This document shows, one piece after another, positions 28,287-37,794 of a stretch of 64,000 nucleotides of DNA. Below the pieces are notes generated by a model. The model was not told the DNA's origin. It did not search any database and saw only the letters and a program-made list of their open reading frames with translations. The translations under genes were made by a program, and so were the position numbers. This DNA comes from Mesorhizobium huakuii (GTDB lineage: Bacteria > Pseudomonadota > Alphaproteobacteria > Rhizobiales > Rhizobiaceae): the NCBI RefSeq assembly GCF_030160235.1, contig NZ_BSNY01000054.1, forward strand, positions 62,001 to 126,000, written 5' to 3'. The stretch's first letter is position 1. Every line of letters starts with the position of its first letter.

Positions 28287-29285
28287 ATGACGTCAAGTGA
28301 CGAACGCCAACCAAAGTCCCGCCGCGGCCTGTTCTGGCTTGTGGCGTTCATCGTTGTGCTGTTCGCCATCTACAGCGGCGGCTGGTACTATCTGGCCAAC
28401 AGGGTCAGGGTTGAAGCCGACAAGGCGGTCGCCACGCTCAACAAGAGCGGCATCAATGCCGGCTGCGCCAATCTCCAGGTCAGCGGCTATCCCCTGAGCT
28501 TTACCGTCTCTTGCGACAATCTGGCGTATGAGGACGATGCCAAGAACATCGCGGCCTCCGCCGGCTCCTTCAATGCCGTCGCCCAGATCATCCAGCCCTT
28601 GTCGCCGGTCGCCGATCTGCGCGGGCCGCTGAGAACCTCCGTCCCCGGCATGGTGCCGCTGTGGATCGACTGGGACAATCTGCAGGCCAAGGTCAACCTG
28701 TCATGGCCGCTGCCGCAGCGCATCTCGCTGCAGGCGGAGGGCCTGTCGGGACAGACCGATCCGGCCGACGACACCGATCCGGTCGAACTGTTCAGCGCCG
28801 GCAGGGCGGCCGGCCAGCTGCAGCCGAACGGTCAGGACGTCGACTATGCCGGCAGCTTCACCGATCTGGAGATCGACCCGGATGCGATCGGCGGCCGCGT
28901 GCTGCCGGCGCTCGACGCCAGTGGTGACGCCACGCTGAAGAATGGTATCGCGCTGATCGGTACGCAGGTGAAGAGCCTGCGCGGCCAGAGCCTCGAAATC
29001 CGCAACCTCGATTTGTCGTCAGGCACGGCGCGGGTCACCGTTTCCGGGCCGCTGTCGGTCGATGCCGAAGGTCTGGTCGACGCCGATCTGATGATCCGGA
29101 TCAAGGACCCCAAGGCCGTGGCATCCATCCTGGCTGGCGCCATACCCGAGCAGAAGAACGCAATCGAACAGGGCTTTGCCGCGCTCGCCATGCTGGGCAA
29201 AGAACCGTCGATGCCGCTGAAGGTGATCAAGGGCAAGGCCTCGCTCGGCTTCATCCCGCTCGGCAAGATCAAGCCAGTGCAATAG
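28287..29285 (+). CDS. DUF2125 domain-containing protein
   Basis: This 332-residue protein has an N-terminal membrane anchor (GLFWLVAFIVVLFAIYSGG, about residues 14-32) and a large beta-rich periplasmic domain of the DUF2125 family (GCANLQVSGYPLSFTVSCDN). Two cysteines in that segment could form a disulphide. The function is not known; relatives are widespread in Rhizobiales. The PfkB gene follows after 7 bases. Confidence 0.85.
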   Translation: MTSSDERQPKSRRGLFWLVAFIVVLFAIYSGGWYYLANRVRVEADKAVATLNKSGINAGCANLQVSGYPLSFTVSCDNLAYEDDAKNIAASAGSFNAVAQIIQPLSPVADLRGPLRTSVPGMVPLWIDWDNLQAKVNLSWPLPQRISLQAEGLSGQTDPADDTDPVELFSAGRAAGQLQPNGQDVDYAGSFTDLEIDPDAIGGRVLPALDASGDATLKNGIALIGTQVKSLRGQSLEIRNLDLSSGTARVTVSGPLSVDAEGLVDADLMIRIKDPKAVASILAGAIPEQKNAIEQGFAALAMLGKEPSMPLKVIKGKASLGFIPLGKIKPVQ

Positions 29286-29292
29286 CGCGGCC

Positions 29293-30249
29293 ATGACAAG
29301 ACCCGCGAGGCTCCTCAGTGTCGGCGCGCTGACGCTGGACACCATCCTGCGTGTCGAGACGCTGCCCACGCACCAGGGAAAGTTCATCGCCGCCGATGGC
29401 GTCCAGATCGCCTCGGGCATGGCCACCAGTGCCGCCTGCGCCGCGCATCGCCTTGGCGCCGAGGTATCACTGTGGGCGAGCGCCGGCGACGACCTCATCG
29501 GCGATCAGCTGATTGCCGGGATCGAGGCCGAGGGTATCGACTGCAGCCATGTCCGCCGCATCAGCGGCGCCCGCTCGGCATTGGCCTCGATCCTGGTCGA
29601 CGCGCATGGCGAGCGCATCATCGTGCCTTTCTACGACAGCCTGGCCCAGGCCGATCCCGAAGCTTTGCCTTTCGCCGACATCACGGCATTCGATGCCGTG
29701 CTGGTGGACGTGCGGTGGCCGGGTGCGGCAGCGCTTGCCCTCAAGGCGGCACGCGCGGCCGGCCGGCCGGCAATCCTCGATGCCGACACAGCCCCGCTGG
29801 CGGTGCTGGAGCAGCTGTTGCCGCTGGCTTCGCATATCGTTGCCTCGGAGCCTGCCGTCCGCATCATATGCGGACACGCGCTGGATCTGGCGAGCGCCTG
29901 CTCCGACATGGCCTCCCGCACCGATGCGTTCGTCGCCGTAACCGGCGGCGCGGCAGGCACCTGGTGGTTCGATCGCGCGACGGGATCATCTCGTCATGTC
30001 GCGGCGCCAAAGATCAAGGCGGTCGACACGCTCGCCGCCGGCGATGTCTTTCACGGCGCCTTCGCCGTCGGGCTGGCGGAGGCCATGCCGGTCGAGCAGG
30101 CCTTGCGCTTTGCAAGTGCCGCCGCCGCGCTCAAATGCCTGCGCTTCGGCGGCAGGCTCGGCGCGCCTGGCCGGACCGAGACGCTGGCGATGGTCACGGC
30201 GACTTGGCCCGAAACAGCTCAGTTCTTCGACGGGTGCTCGATCGCCTGA
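29293..30249 (+). CDS. PfkB-family carbohydrate kinase
   Basis: This 318-residue sugar or nucleoside kinase has the ribokinase fold: an N-terminal GALTLDTILRVETLP, a substrate lid with ASGMATSAACAAHRLGAEV and the catalytic Asp in DTLAAGDVFHGAFA. The usual anion-hole sequence is GAGD; here it is AAGD, a tolerated change in some members. The substrate cannot be named. Its last 31 bases overlap the convergent tyrC gene. Confidence 0.88.
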   Translation: MTRPARLLSVGALTLDTILRVETLPTHQGKFIAADGVQIASGMATSAACAAHRLGAEVSLWASAGDDLIGDQLIAGIEAEGIDCSHVRRISGARSALASILVDAHGERIIVPFYDSLAQADPEALPFADITAFDAVLVDVRWPGAAALALKAARAAGRPAILDADTAPLAVLEQLLPLASHIVASEPAVRIICGHALDLASACSDMASRTDAFVAVTGGAAGTWWFDRATGSSRHVAAPKIKAVDTLAAGDVFHGAFAVGLAEAMPVEQALRFASAAAALKCLRFGGRLGAPGRTETLAMVTATWPETAQFFDGCSIA

Positions 30250-31154
30250 CGGCCGAAATCCGGGACGTCGATATCCTGGCCCGCCTCGATGATCGAGCGG
30301 CGCACGGCGCGGGTGCGGGTGAACAGGTCGAACAGCTTGTCGCCGTCGCCCCAGCGGATCGCCCGCTGCAGGAATGCCAGATCTTCCGAGAACCGCGCCA
30401 GCATTTCAAGGATGGCGTCCTTGTTGTGCAGGCACACATCCCGCCACATGGTCGGATCGGAGGCGGCCAGGCGCGTGAAGTCGCGAAAGCCGGAGGCGGA
30501 ATATTTGATGACTTCCGTCTTGGTCACCGATTCCAGATCGTCGGCGGTGCCGACGATGTTGTAGGCGATGATGTGAGGCAGATGCGAGACGATGGCGAGC
30601 GTCATGTCGTGATGCTGGGGATCCATCGTGTCGATGTTGGCGCCGCAACGGCGCCAGAATTCCGACAGCCGCTCAAGCGCGTCCGGATCGGTGCCCGGCA
30701 ACGGCGTGAAGATGCACCAGCGATTGTCGAAAAGGTCGGCGAAACCGGCATCTGGGCCGGATTTTTCGGTACCCGCCAACGGATGGCCGGGAATGAAATG
30801 AACGCCCTCAGGCACGTGCGGCTGCATCTGCGCGATGACGGAGGCCTTGGTCGAGCCGACATCGGTGAGGATGGCGCCCTTCTTCAACGCCGGCGCGATC
30901 TCCTCGGCCACCGCACCGGACGAGCCGACCGGCACCGAGACGATGACCAGGTCCGCATCGCGGACCGCGTCCTTCGCGTCGGTCGTGTAGGAATCGCCCA
31001 GTCCAAGCTCCTCCGCCCGCTTCAGCGTCGCGGCACTGCGGGTCGAGATGGCGACGTGGCCGGCCAGCCCTTCGCGCCGGATGACGCGGGCCAGCGACGA
31101 GCCGATCAGGCCGATGCCGACCAGGGCGATCTTTTCAAACATCGGTGATGTCAT
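30219..31154 (-). CDS. tyrC: Prephenate/arogenate dehydrogenase family protein
   Basis: This NAD(P)-dependent enzyme of 311 residues acts in tyrosine synthesis, oxidising prephenate or arogenate. It has the dinucleotide fingerprint GIGLIGSSLARVI at the N-terminus and the catalytic loop PGHPLAGTEKSG with its essential His. It lacks a chorismate mutase or ACT domain. GGAACGCC precedes the ATG. It lies 23 bases after hisC, whose product can also transaminate aromatic 2-oxo acids. Confidence 0.91.
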   Translation of the reverse strand: MTSPMFEKIALVGIGLIGSSLARVIRREGLAGHVAISTRSAATLKRAEELGLGDSYTTDAKDAVRDADLVIVSVPVGSSGAVAEEIAPALKKGAILTDVGSTKASVIAQMQPHVPEGVHFIPGHPLAGTEKSGPDAGFADLFDNRWCIFTPLPGTDPDALERLSEFWRRCGANIDTMDPQHHDMTLAIVSHLPHIIAYNIVGTADDLESVTKTEVIKYSASGFRDFTRLAASDPTMWRDVCLHNKDAILEMLARFSEDLAFLQRAIRWGDGDKLFDLFTRTRAVRRSIIEAGQDIDVPDFGRQAIEHPSKN

Positions 31155-31177
31155 GGCGTTCCAGCTTTTCGGGCGTT

Positions 31178-32287
31178 CTAGCTTTTCAGGAATGTCGTGA
31201 GCGCGGCGACGACGCCGCGATTGGCCTCTTCCGTGCCGACGGTCATGCGCAGCGCATTGGGGAAGCCATAGCCGGAAACGCGCCTGAGGATATAGCCGCG
31301 CGCGGTCAGATACTCGTCCGCCGCGGCCGCCGAATGCTTCTGGTCGTCGGGAAAATGAATGAGCAGGAAATTGCCGACGCTGGGCGTGACCCGCAGCCCG
31401 AGCCCGGTCATCTCCTGGCTCAGCCAGGTCAGCCAGGTCTCGTTATGCGCCACGCTGCGCTCGACATGGGCGCGGTCGCGGATCGCCGCGATGCCGGCCT
31501 CGATCGCCGTCGCATTGACATTGAAGGGACCGCGCACGCGGTTGATCGCGTCGACGATGTGCATGGGCGCATACATCCAGCCGATCCGCGCGCCACCGAG
31601 ACCGATCTTGGAGAAGGTGCGGGTCATGACCACATTCTCGGCACTGCCGACCAGTTCGATGCCGGCCTCATAGTCATTGCGGCGGACATATTCGGCGTAG
31701 GCCGCGTCGAGCACCAGCAGCACATGTTTGGGCAGGCCGGCATGCAGGCGGCGCACCTCCTGGAACGGCACATAGGTGCCGGTCGGATTGTTGGGATTGG
31801 CGAGGAACACGATTTTCGTGCGCGGCGTGACGGCGGCCAGTATCGCATCGATGTCGGCGCGCTCATCGGTCTCCTTGACCGCGATCGGCGCAGCCCCGGC
31901 CGACTGGATGTAGATCTTGTAGACCATGAAGGCGTGTTCGGTGAATATCGCCTCGTCGCCGGGTGCCAGATAGGTCTGCGCCAGCAGGCCGAGGATCTCG
32001 TCGGAACCGTTGGAACAGATGATGTTCTGCGCGTTGAGGCCATGCACTTCCGCGATCGCCTCGCGCAGCCGCCTGGCGGTGCCGTCGGGATAGATGTCGA
32101 GCCTGGCGGCGACTTCACGCGCGGCCTCGATCGCCTTCGGTGACGGGCCAAGCGGGTTCTCGTTCGACGACAGCTTGTAGACCTTGGCGACACCGGCGGG
32201 TGCGGCGCTTTTGCCCGGCACATAGGCTTCAATGTCCATGATGCCCGCGCGCGGGGTTGGACGTGCCTGATCCGGTGTCTGGTTCAT
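31178..32287 (-). CDS. hisC: Histidinol-phosphate aminotransferase
   Basis: HisC is a fold-type I PLP aminotransferase that makes histidinol phosphate; members near tyrC can also work in tyrosine or phenylalanine synthesis. The 369-residue protein has [24 protein letters not shown], the PLP lysine in [14 protein letters not shown] and [17 protein letters not shown]. The start [10 protein letters not shown] at 32287 is preferred; the frame is open to 32425 without similarity. It forms an operon with tyrC. Confidence 0.92.
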   Translation of the reverse strand: MNQTPDQARPTPRAGIMDIEAYVPGKSAAPAGVAKVYKLSSNENPLGPSPKAIEAAREVAARLDIYPDGTARRLREAIAEVHGLNAQNIICSNGSDEILGLLAQTYLAPGDEAIFTEHAFMVYKIYIQSAGAAPIAVKETDERADIDAILAAVTPRTKIVFLANPNNPTGTYVPFQEVRRLHAGLPKHVLLVLDAAYAEYVRRNDYEAGIELVGSAENVVMTRTFSKIGLGGARIGWMYAPMHIVDAINRVRGPFNVNATAIEAGIAAIRDRAHVERSVAHNETWLTWLSQEMTGLGLRVTPSVGNFLLIHFPDDQKHSAAAADEYLTARGYILRRVSGYGFPNALRMTVGTEEANRGVVAALTTFLKS

Positions 32288-32424
32288 TTTTGCAAAATCC
32301 GTCGAAAATGCCTCGATCCGGAGGCCGCAGCGGAAATACAAGCCATGGCCGATAATGTCGAGAGGTGGCAGTGGGGCCAGCAGCCGGCCCAGATGCCGGC
32401 CCGATGTCGGCCCCGATGTCGGCA

Positions 32425-32453
32425 TTGACGGCAGGGCGGGCGAGTTCTAGAAG
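32425..32453 (+). promoter_or_regulatory. Predicted metX promoter
   Basis: TTGACG and TAGAAG are 17 bases apart. The predicted start of transcription is near 32460, just before the SAM-II aptamer. The remaining bases back to the hisC start (32288-32424) show nothing further. Confidence 0.5.
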
Positions 32454-32465
32454 GGCAGCAACAGT

Positions 32466-32518
32466 TCCGTGGTGATTTGGCCGGTCGGCTTGCAGCCACG
32501 TTAAACAATTCGCTAAAG
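32466..32518 (+). ncRNA. SAM-II riboswitch
   Basis: The leader matches the alphaproteobacterial metA/SAM-II motif. P1 is CGTGG pairing with CCACG. Loop 1 has the conserved GATTTG, the 3' side has CTTGCAGCCACGTTAAA, and the H-type pseudoknot is closed by GCTAAAG. SAM binding represses methionine genes such as metX, which starts 125 bases downstream. An intrinsic terminator follows the aptamer. Confidence 0.93.
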
Positions 32519-32535
32519 GGCCGTTTGCGTGACGT

Positions 32536-32567
32536 AACCGGCTTTGCGAAGGCAATGCCGGTTTTTT
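32536..32567 (+). terminator. Intrinsic terminator of the metX leader
   Basis: AACCGGC, a T-T mismatch and TTGC pair with GCAA and GCCGGTT around a GAAG loop, followed by a run of six T. It lies 18 bases after the SAM-II aptamer and 75 bases before metX, so the switch probably acts on transcription. Confidence 0.85.
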
Positions 32568-32642
32568 ATTTGTCCGCGGCCGGCCGGACGGACGCATCGA
32601 CGGCGATTTTTCGCCTGATAAGATGCAGCAGGTGAGACGAGA

Positions 32643-33812
32643 ATGGCCGCTCTGCGCGCAGGAAAGACCAACAACGAGGCCGACCAGCCGTCGAGCCCGG
32701 TGTTGCGCTTCGGGTCGGACAAGCCGCTCAAGCTCGACGCCGGCACGCTGCTATCACCATTCCAGATCGCCTACCAGACCTATGGCACGCTGAACGATGC
32801 CCGTTCCAATGCCATCCTCGTCTGCCACGCGCTGACCGGCGACCAGCATGTCGCCAACACCAATCCGGTGACCGGCAAGCCGGGCTGGTGGGAAGTGCTG
32901 ATCGGCCCCGGCAGGATTATCGACACCAACCGTTTCTTCGTCATCTGCTCCAACGTCATCGGCGGCTGCCTGGGATCCACCGGACCTGCTTCGACCAACC
33001 CGGCCACCGGCAAGCCCTATGGGCTCGACCTGCCGGTCATCACCATCCGCGACATGGTGCGCGCCCAGCAGATGCTGATCGATCATTTCGGCATCGAGAA
33101 ACTGTTCTGCGTGCTCGGCGGCTCAATGGGCGGCATGCAGGTGCTGGAATGGGCGTCGAGCTATCCCGAGCGCGTCTTTTCGGCGCTGCCGATCGCCACC
33201 GGCGCGCGCCATTCCTCGCAGAACATTGCCTTCCACGAGGTCGGCCGGCAGGCTGTCATGGCCGATCCGGACTGGCATGGCGGCAAATATTTCGAACACG
33301 GCAAGCGCCCGGAAAAAGGTTTGGCGGTGGCGCGCATGGCCGCCCACATCACCTATCTCTCGGAAGCCGCCCTGCACCGAAAATTCGGCCGCAATCTGCA
33401 GGATCGCGATCACCTGACGTTCGGCTTCGACGCCGACTTCCAGATCGAAAGCTATCTGCGCCACCAAGGCATGACCTTCGTCGACCGTTTCGACGCCAAT
33501 TCCTATCTCTACATGACGCGATCCATGGACTATTTCGACCTCGCCGCCGACCATGGCGGCCGGCTGGCGGACGCCTTTGCCGGAACCAAGACCCGCTTCT
33601 GCCTGGTGTCGTTCACATCGGACTGGCTGTTTCCGACGGAAGAGAGCCGCTCCATCGTGCACGCGCTCAACGCCGCCGGCGCCTCGGTATCCTTCGTCGA
33701 GATCGAGACCGATCGCGGCCACGATGCCTTCCTGCTCGACGAGCCGGAACTGTTCGCCGCCATCAACGGCTTCATCGGCTCCGCGGCGCGGGCGAGAGGG
33801 CTGAGCGCATGA
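32643..33812 (+). CDS. metX: Homoserine O-acetyltransferase
   Basis: MetX acylates homoserine at the start of methionine synthesis. This 389-residue alpha/beta hydrolase has the nucleophile Ser in [14 protein letters not shown], the oxyanion region [11 protein letters not shown], the catalytic Asp in SFTSDWLFP and His in [10 protein letters not shown]. Family members may use acetyl- or succinyl-CoA; the acetyl form is assumed. A SAM-II riboswitch and terminator precede it and metW follows. Confidence 0.95.
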   Translation: MAALRAGKTNNEADQPSSPVLRFGSDKPLKLDAGTLLSPFQIAYQTYGTLNDARSNAILVCHALTGDQHVANTNPVTGKPGWWEVLIGPGRIIDTNRFFVICSNVIGGCLGSTGPASTNPATGKPYGLDLPVITIRDMVRAQQMLIDHFGIEKLFCVLGGSMGGMQVLEWASSYPERVFSALPIATGARHSSQNIAFHEVGRQAVMADPDWHGGKYFEHGKRPEKGLAVARMAAHITYLSEAALHRKFGRNLQDRDHLTFGFDADFQIESYLRHQGMTFVDRFDANSYLYMTRSMDYFDLAADHGGRLADAFAGTKTRFCLVSFTSDWLFPTEESRSIVHALNAAGASVSFVEIETDRGHDAFLLDEPELFAAINGFIGSAARARGLSA

Positions 33813-33814
33813 CC

Positions 33815-33837
33815 CCGGAAAGTTGCAGACTTTCCGG
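33815..33837 (+). repeat. Short hairpin element between metX and metW
   Basis: CCGGAAAGT and ACTTTCCGG form a perfect 9-bp stem with a 5-base loop, 2 bases after the metX stop. It resembles the intergenic palindromes common in Mesorhizobium (see 43751-43795). Confidence 0.65.
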
Positions 33838-33870
33838 ATCAGGATTATGCGCCATAGAGGAGGCGACATC

Positions 33871-34485
33871 ATGAGCGTCAACGGCAGCCAGCGCGTCGAC
33901 CTCGAGGTCGTCGCCAACCTCATCCCGCCGCAGTCCCGCGTGCTCGACGTCGGTTCGGGCGACGGCTCCCTGCTTGAATTGCTGCAGGACACCAAGCAGG
34001 TCGACGGCCGCGGGCTTGAGCTGTCGCAGCGCGGCGTCAACGAATGCGTGGCGCGCGGCCTCTCCGTCATCCAGGGCGATGCCGACAAGGATCTCGAATT
34101 CTATCCCGACAAGGGTTTTGACTTCGTCGTCCTGTCGCAGACCTTGCAGGCCACGCGCAACCCGAAGCTGGTGCTCGACGAACTGCTCCGGATCGGCAAC
34201 CGGGCGATCGTCTCCTTCCCCAATTTCGGCCATTGGCGGGTGCGTCTGTCGCTGTTCGTCAAAGGTCGCATGCCGGTGACCCAGGACCTGCCCTATTCCT
34301 GGTACGACACCCCCAACATCCACTTCTGCACCATCCGCGATTTCGTCAACCTGTGCGAAGAGCTTGGCGCGACCGTGGAAAAGGCGACCGCGCTCGACGC
34401 CGCCGGCCAGAAGATCGGCCTGTCCATGCCCTGGTGGTTCTGGAACTTCTTTGGCCAGCAGGCAGTGTTTCTGCTGAAGCGATAA
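33871..34485 (+). CDS. metW: Methionine biosynthesis protein MetW
   Basis: This 204-residue protein has a methyltransferase-like fold with the SAM motif LDVGSGDGSLLELL and the family's FVVLSQTLQATRNP and FPNFGHWRVR. MetW is needed with MetX for homoserine acylation in many alphaproteobacteria and pairs with it genetically; its precise reaction is unsettled. AGAGGAGG precedes the ATG at 33871; upstream in-frame codons run through the intergenic hairpin. Confidence 0.93.
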   Translation: MSVNGSQRVDLEVVANLIPPQSRVLDVGSGDGSLLELLQDTKQVDGRGLELSQRGVNECVARGLSVIQGDADKDLEFYPDKGFDFVVLSQTLQATRNPKLVLDELLRIGNRAIVSFPNFGHWRVRLSLFVKGRMPVTQDLPYSWYDTPNIHFCTIRDFVNLCEELGATVEKATALDAAGQKIGLSMPWWFWNFFGQQAVFLLKR

Positions 34486-34492
34486 GGGGCGT

Positions 34493-34813
34493 CTAGCCCA
34501 GGACATCCGTGGCCTTGTGCGGATGTTCGACGCCGTCGGCAAAGACCACATCGGACTGGGAATTCTCCGTACGCAAGGCCAGTATTGCCTGGTAGGCGGG
34601 CGAAGCATACCACTCGCGCACATGCCGCCGGTCGGGAAACTCGATGACGACGAGGTTGCCCGGCCAGTCGCTCTCGATCACCTCGACATCGCCGCCGTGG
34701 ATCAGGAAACGGCCTTCAAATGGTTCCAGCGTGGCATCGATCTTGTGCAGATACTCGACGATCTGCGGCCCCATCGTGACTTGGCGCATATGGGCGACGG
34801 CGTAAGCGGTCAT
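34493..34813 (-). CDS. DUF1330 domain-containing protein
   Basis: This 106-residue protein has the dimeric ferredoxin-like fold of DUF1330, with YLHKIDATLEPFEGRFLIHGG and FPDRRHVREWYASPAYQAI. The reaction is unknown. GGGAG precedes the ATG at 34813. It converges on metW with 7 bases between the stops. Confidence 0.85.
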   Translation of the reverse strand: MTAYAVAHMRQVTMGPQIVEYLHKIDATLEPFEGRFLIHGGDVEVIESDWPGNLVVIEFPDRRHVREWYASPAYQAILALRTENSQSDVVFADGVEHPHKATDVLG

Positions 34814-34953
34814 GACGTAACTCCCTTGTGCATCGAAGCCGATTTGCCGGCCTCGTGAGGGCAATCTGCCGGAACGCCTGACACAAGGCGATTACGCCCG
34901 AGGTAATGGAATCGGTGCCTTCGACGGCCGGCCGCAGGCGCTCTTGCGCAAGT

Positions 34954-35757
34954 TCACCGGTCGAGCTCCGGAAAATACGGATCCGACAGGAACCGCCTGT
35001 CGCGCTCGCCTTGCAGGCAGTCGATCGGTGGGTCCGCGTCGACGGGGATGGTGCTGGCCTTCCCCTGAACGCCGCTCACTTCGAGGATCAGCTTCCGCCG
35101 GATGGCGGTGGAAAATTCGGCGGCCGCGTGGATCGGCAACACGAAGGAACCGGGTCCGCCGGTCACGCATTGCGCGTAATACTGATCGAGATGCTTGAAG
35201 GTGGGCGATGGGTTGATCAGGATCGGCAGGCCGTTGATGACGATGCCTTTTACGGTTGCCGCATCGCGCATCGCGGTAACCGGCGGCCCGATATTGTTGG
35301 GGCCATCGCCCGATATGTCGATGACGCTGCGTTCACCGGCGAAATTCGTCCTGCCGAACAGCCCTGTGCCGAACGCAATTGCCGTGGAAATCGAGGTGCC
35401 GCGAAAACTCCGGAACGGGCGCGCCGCCAGCTTGTCGGCAAAGCTGTTGGCGCTTTGCGGGCTGTCGATAATCTGCCAGTCGATGACCGCGTCGTCGCGC
35501 ACCGTGCCGGCCCATTCGAAATAGGCAATCGCGATGCGGCCGGTATTGCCTGACCGGACGGCCTGGATGAACTCGGGATGGCGCAGCGCCTCGACATAGC
35601 CGGCGCGTTGCAGGGCGAATTCTTTCTCGTCCATCGACAGGGATATATCGACCGCCAACACCAACTCGACGTCGACAGCCAGCACGCGCGATGGCGAGGC
35701 AACCGGCGTTGGCTGGACACAGGCAAGACAGGCAAGCAGGCGCAGAGCATCAAGCAT
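34954..35757 (-). CDS. DUF1194 (von Willebrand factor A-like) secreted protein
   Basis: This 267-residue protein has a signal peptide (LDALRLLACLACVQPTPVA) and a VWA-type domain of the DUF1194 family. The metal site is DISLSMDEKE, with DISGDGPNN later. The role is unknown; VWA domains bind proteins through a metal ion. The ATG at 35757 is preferred to a TTG four codons earlier. The last residues are polar (SDPYFPELDR). Confidence 0.85.
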   Translation of the reverse strand: MLDALRLLACLACVQPTPVASPSRVLAVDVELVLAVDISLSMDEKEFALQRAGYVEALRHPEFIQAVRSGNTGRIAIAYFEWAGTVRDDAVIDWQIIDSPQSANSFADKLAARPFRSFRGTSISTAIAFGTGLFGRTNFAGERSVIDISGDGPNNIGPPVTAMRDAATVKGIVINGLPILINPSPTFKHLDQYYAQCVTGGPGSFVLPIHAAAEFSTAIRRKLILEVSGVQGKASTIPVDADPPIDCLQGERDRRFLSDPYFPELDR

Positions 35758-35844
35758 CGCCACCGCCAACTTTTGTTTCTGGGGGAAATCTTCCTTCGCG
35801 ATCGCGGCGAAATAAAGCTTGCCGCGAGAGTGCGGGAAACAGCC

Positions 35845-37665
35845 TTATTTCTTGCGGTGGACGGCGGCCGGCGGTGGATCGATGGCGCCGGCCCTGACGT
35901 GGGCGGGTTTCAGCGCTGGCGCACCGGAATCCTTGACGATCGTCAGGCCACGCGGAAAGAATTGAATATTATGCTGACCACGCCCGATGTTGATGATCGT
36001 GGCGCCCTTCAGATGCTTTTCCAGCATCGCCAGCACCCGCCGCAGCGAGGGACCGTCGAAGGCGTCCATGGCTTCGTCGATGATCACCCATTTCGGCTGC
36101 CGCAAGGCGAGCCTTGCCACGCCCAGCAAGCGCTGTTCGTCATCGCCCAATTCATGGTCCCATCGCCCGACGCGGTCGAGCGAGGACGACAGCCGTTCAA
36201 GACCGACCTCGGCCAGCACCGCCGCAATGTCGGCATCACTCGCGGGCGCATGTCCGTTGGCGTGATTGAGCACCTCGCGCAACGTGCCTGCCGGCAAATA
36301 CGGCACGCGTGGCACGAAGATGAGGGTTTCTCCGGCCGGCAGGCCGATTTTTCCGCTGCCCCAGGGCCAAAGCCCGGCAATGGCGCGGAAGAACAGCGTC
36401 TTGCCGGCGCCGGGTTCGCCGGTGATCATCACGCGATCGCCGGCGCGGATTTCGACATGCTGGTCTGAGAGTTTTGTGCAGCCCTCCGGCGAGGCCACCT
36501 GGAGCTTCTCGAACGTCAGGCTGCCATTGGCGTTCTGATCGAAGGTGATGCGCCTTTCGGTGTCGTGCAGCACATCGGTTTCATCCAGCGCGATGCGGAA
36601 GTCGGCGACACGCATCAGCGTGGCGCGCCAATCGGCGATGCTGCCGATGTTGTTGATGAACCAGCGCAACGAGGAATGGACCTGGTTGAAGGCGCCGACC
36701 GCCATCATCAGCCCGCCAAAGCTGATATCGCCCGAGAAATACACGGGCGAGGCAACCAGGATCGGCGCCACGACGGTGATCCAGCCATAGGTATCGGTCA
36801 CCCAGGACAGGTTGATCTGCGCGGTGTAGATGCGCCGCATCGCGCCCAGCACCGTGCCGAGGTCGAGTTCGAGCCGCTGCTTGGCGTCGGCTTCGCCATG
36901 GTACAGCGCGATGGCATCGACATTCTCGTTGACGCGCACCATCGAGGAGCGCAGCTCCGCCTCCCGTGTGTAGCGGTCGCTGTTCAGGCTGATCAAAGGC
37001 CGCCCGACCAGCCAGCTCAGCCAGGAGGCGGTGCCGGCATAAAGGAATGCGGCCCAGACCATGTAGCCCGGTATCGCCAGCGACCAGCCGTTGATGTGGA
37101 AGACGAAGCCCGAAGACAGTTCCCACAGCACGCCGACGAAGGACACGAGCAGGATGAGCGACTGCAGGAGCCCGACGCCGAGATCGGTCGAGAGGTCGGA
37201 CAGATGTGCCGCATCCTGCTGCATGCGCTGGTCGGGATTGACGCCGATGGCGCCGGCATTGGCCAGCCGGAAGGCGCGCACCGGCCGCATCCACTGGTCG
37301 ATCAGGTCCAGCGTCAGCGCCTCGCGCAGCTTCAGCCGGATCATCTGGTTGAGCCAGGTCTGGCCGATATTGAGCACCAGCAGCCCGCCGGCGATCATGG
37401 CAAAGACGAGAAGCTGGTGCAGGAAGGCCGCCATGTCGCGGCGCGCCAGCGCGTCGTAGAAGGGCTGGTTCCAGCGGTTGAGCAGGACCTGGCCGATCGA
37501 GGTCGCGATGATGACGGCCATGATGCCGACCGAGGTCCACAACAGCCATTTGCGAACCGGCGACGCCACCAGCGCCCGCCTGATCGTCGCAACCTGATCG
37601 CGCAGGCTGCTGGCCTCGACGGCGACCGGCTGAACGGTGGCCTGATTGTCAAGTTGATCAGCCAT
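35845..37665 (-). CDS. BacA/SbmA-like ABC protein (permease-ATPase fusion)
   Basis: This 606-residue protein has six membrane segments in the first 330 residues and a C-terminal ABC ATPase domain, the layout of YddA/BclA-type exporters related to BacA. Walker A (GEPGAGKT) and Walker B (VIIDEAMDAFD) are intact. The Q-loop glutamine is Arg (FVPRVPYLP), the signature is LGDDEQR rather than LSLGEQQR, and the H-loop histidine is Arg (NIGRGQ). Peptide or very-long-chain fatty acid transport is known for relatives. The start MADQLDNQ was chosen; the frame is open to 37728. Confidence 0.85.
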   Translation of the reverse strand: MADQLDNQATVQPVAVEASSLRDQVATIRRALVASPVRKWLLWTSVGIMAVIIATSIGQVLLNRWNQPFYDALARRDMAAFLHQLLVFAMIAGGLLVLNIGQTWLNQMIRLKLREALTLDLIDQWMRPVRAFRLANAGAIGVNPDQRMQQDAAHLSDLSTDLGVGLLQSLILLVSFVGVLWELSSGFVFHINGWSLAIPGYMVWAAFLYAGTASWLSWLVGRPLISLNSDRYTREAELRSSMVRVNENVDAIALYHGEADAKQRLELDLGTVLGAMRRIYTAQINLSWVTDTYGWITVVAPILVASPVYFSGDISFGGLMMAVGAFNQVHSSLRWFINNIGSIADWRATLMRVADFRIALDETDVLHDTERRITFDQNANGSLTFEKLQVASPEGCTKLSDQHVEIRAGDRVMITGEPGAGKTLFFRAIAGLWPWGSGKIGLPAGETLIFVPRVPYLPAGTLREVLNHANGHAPASDADIAAVLAEVGLERLSSSLDRVGRWDHELGDDEQRLLGVARLALRQPKWVIIDEAMDAFDGPSLRRVLAMLEKHLKGATIINIGRGQHNIQFFPRGLTIVKDSGAPALKPAHVRAGAIDPPPAAVHRKK

Positions 37666-37794
37666 GTCAGAGGTCCTTGCGTTCAGGTGCGATGCTGAAA
37701 CCGGATGATGACGGCATCCGCATATCAAACAGGCTGCGAGTTCATCACGACAGATAGGTCGAGAAAGGACGCGCCGCGCGCGTTTCTAGCACGA

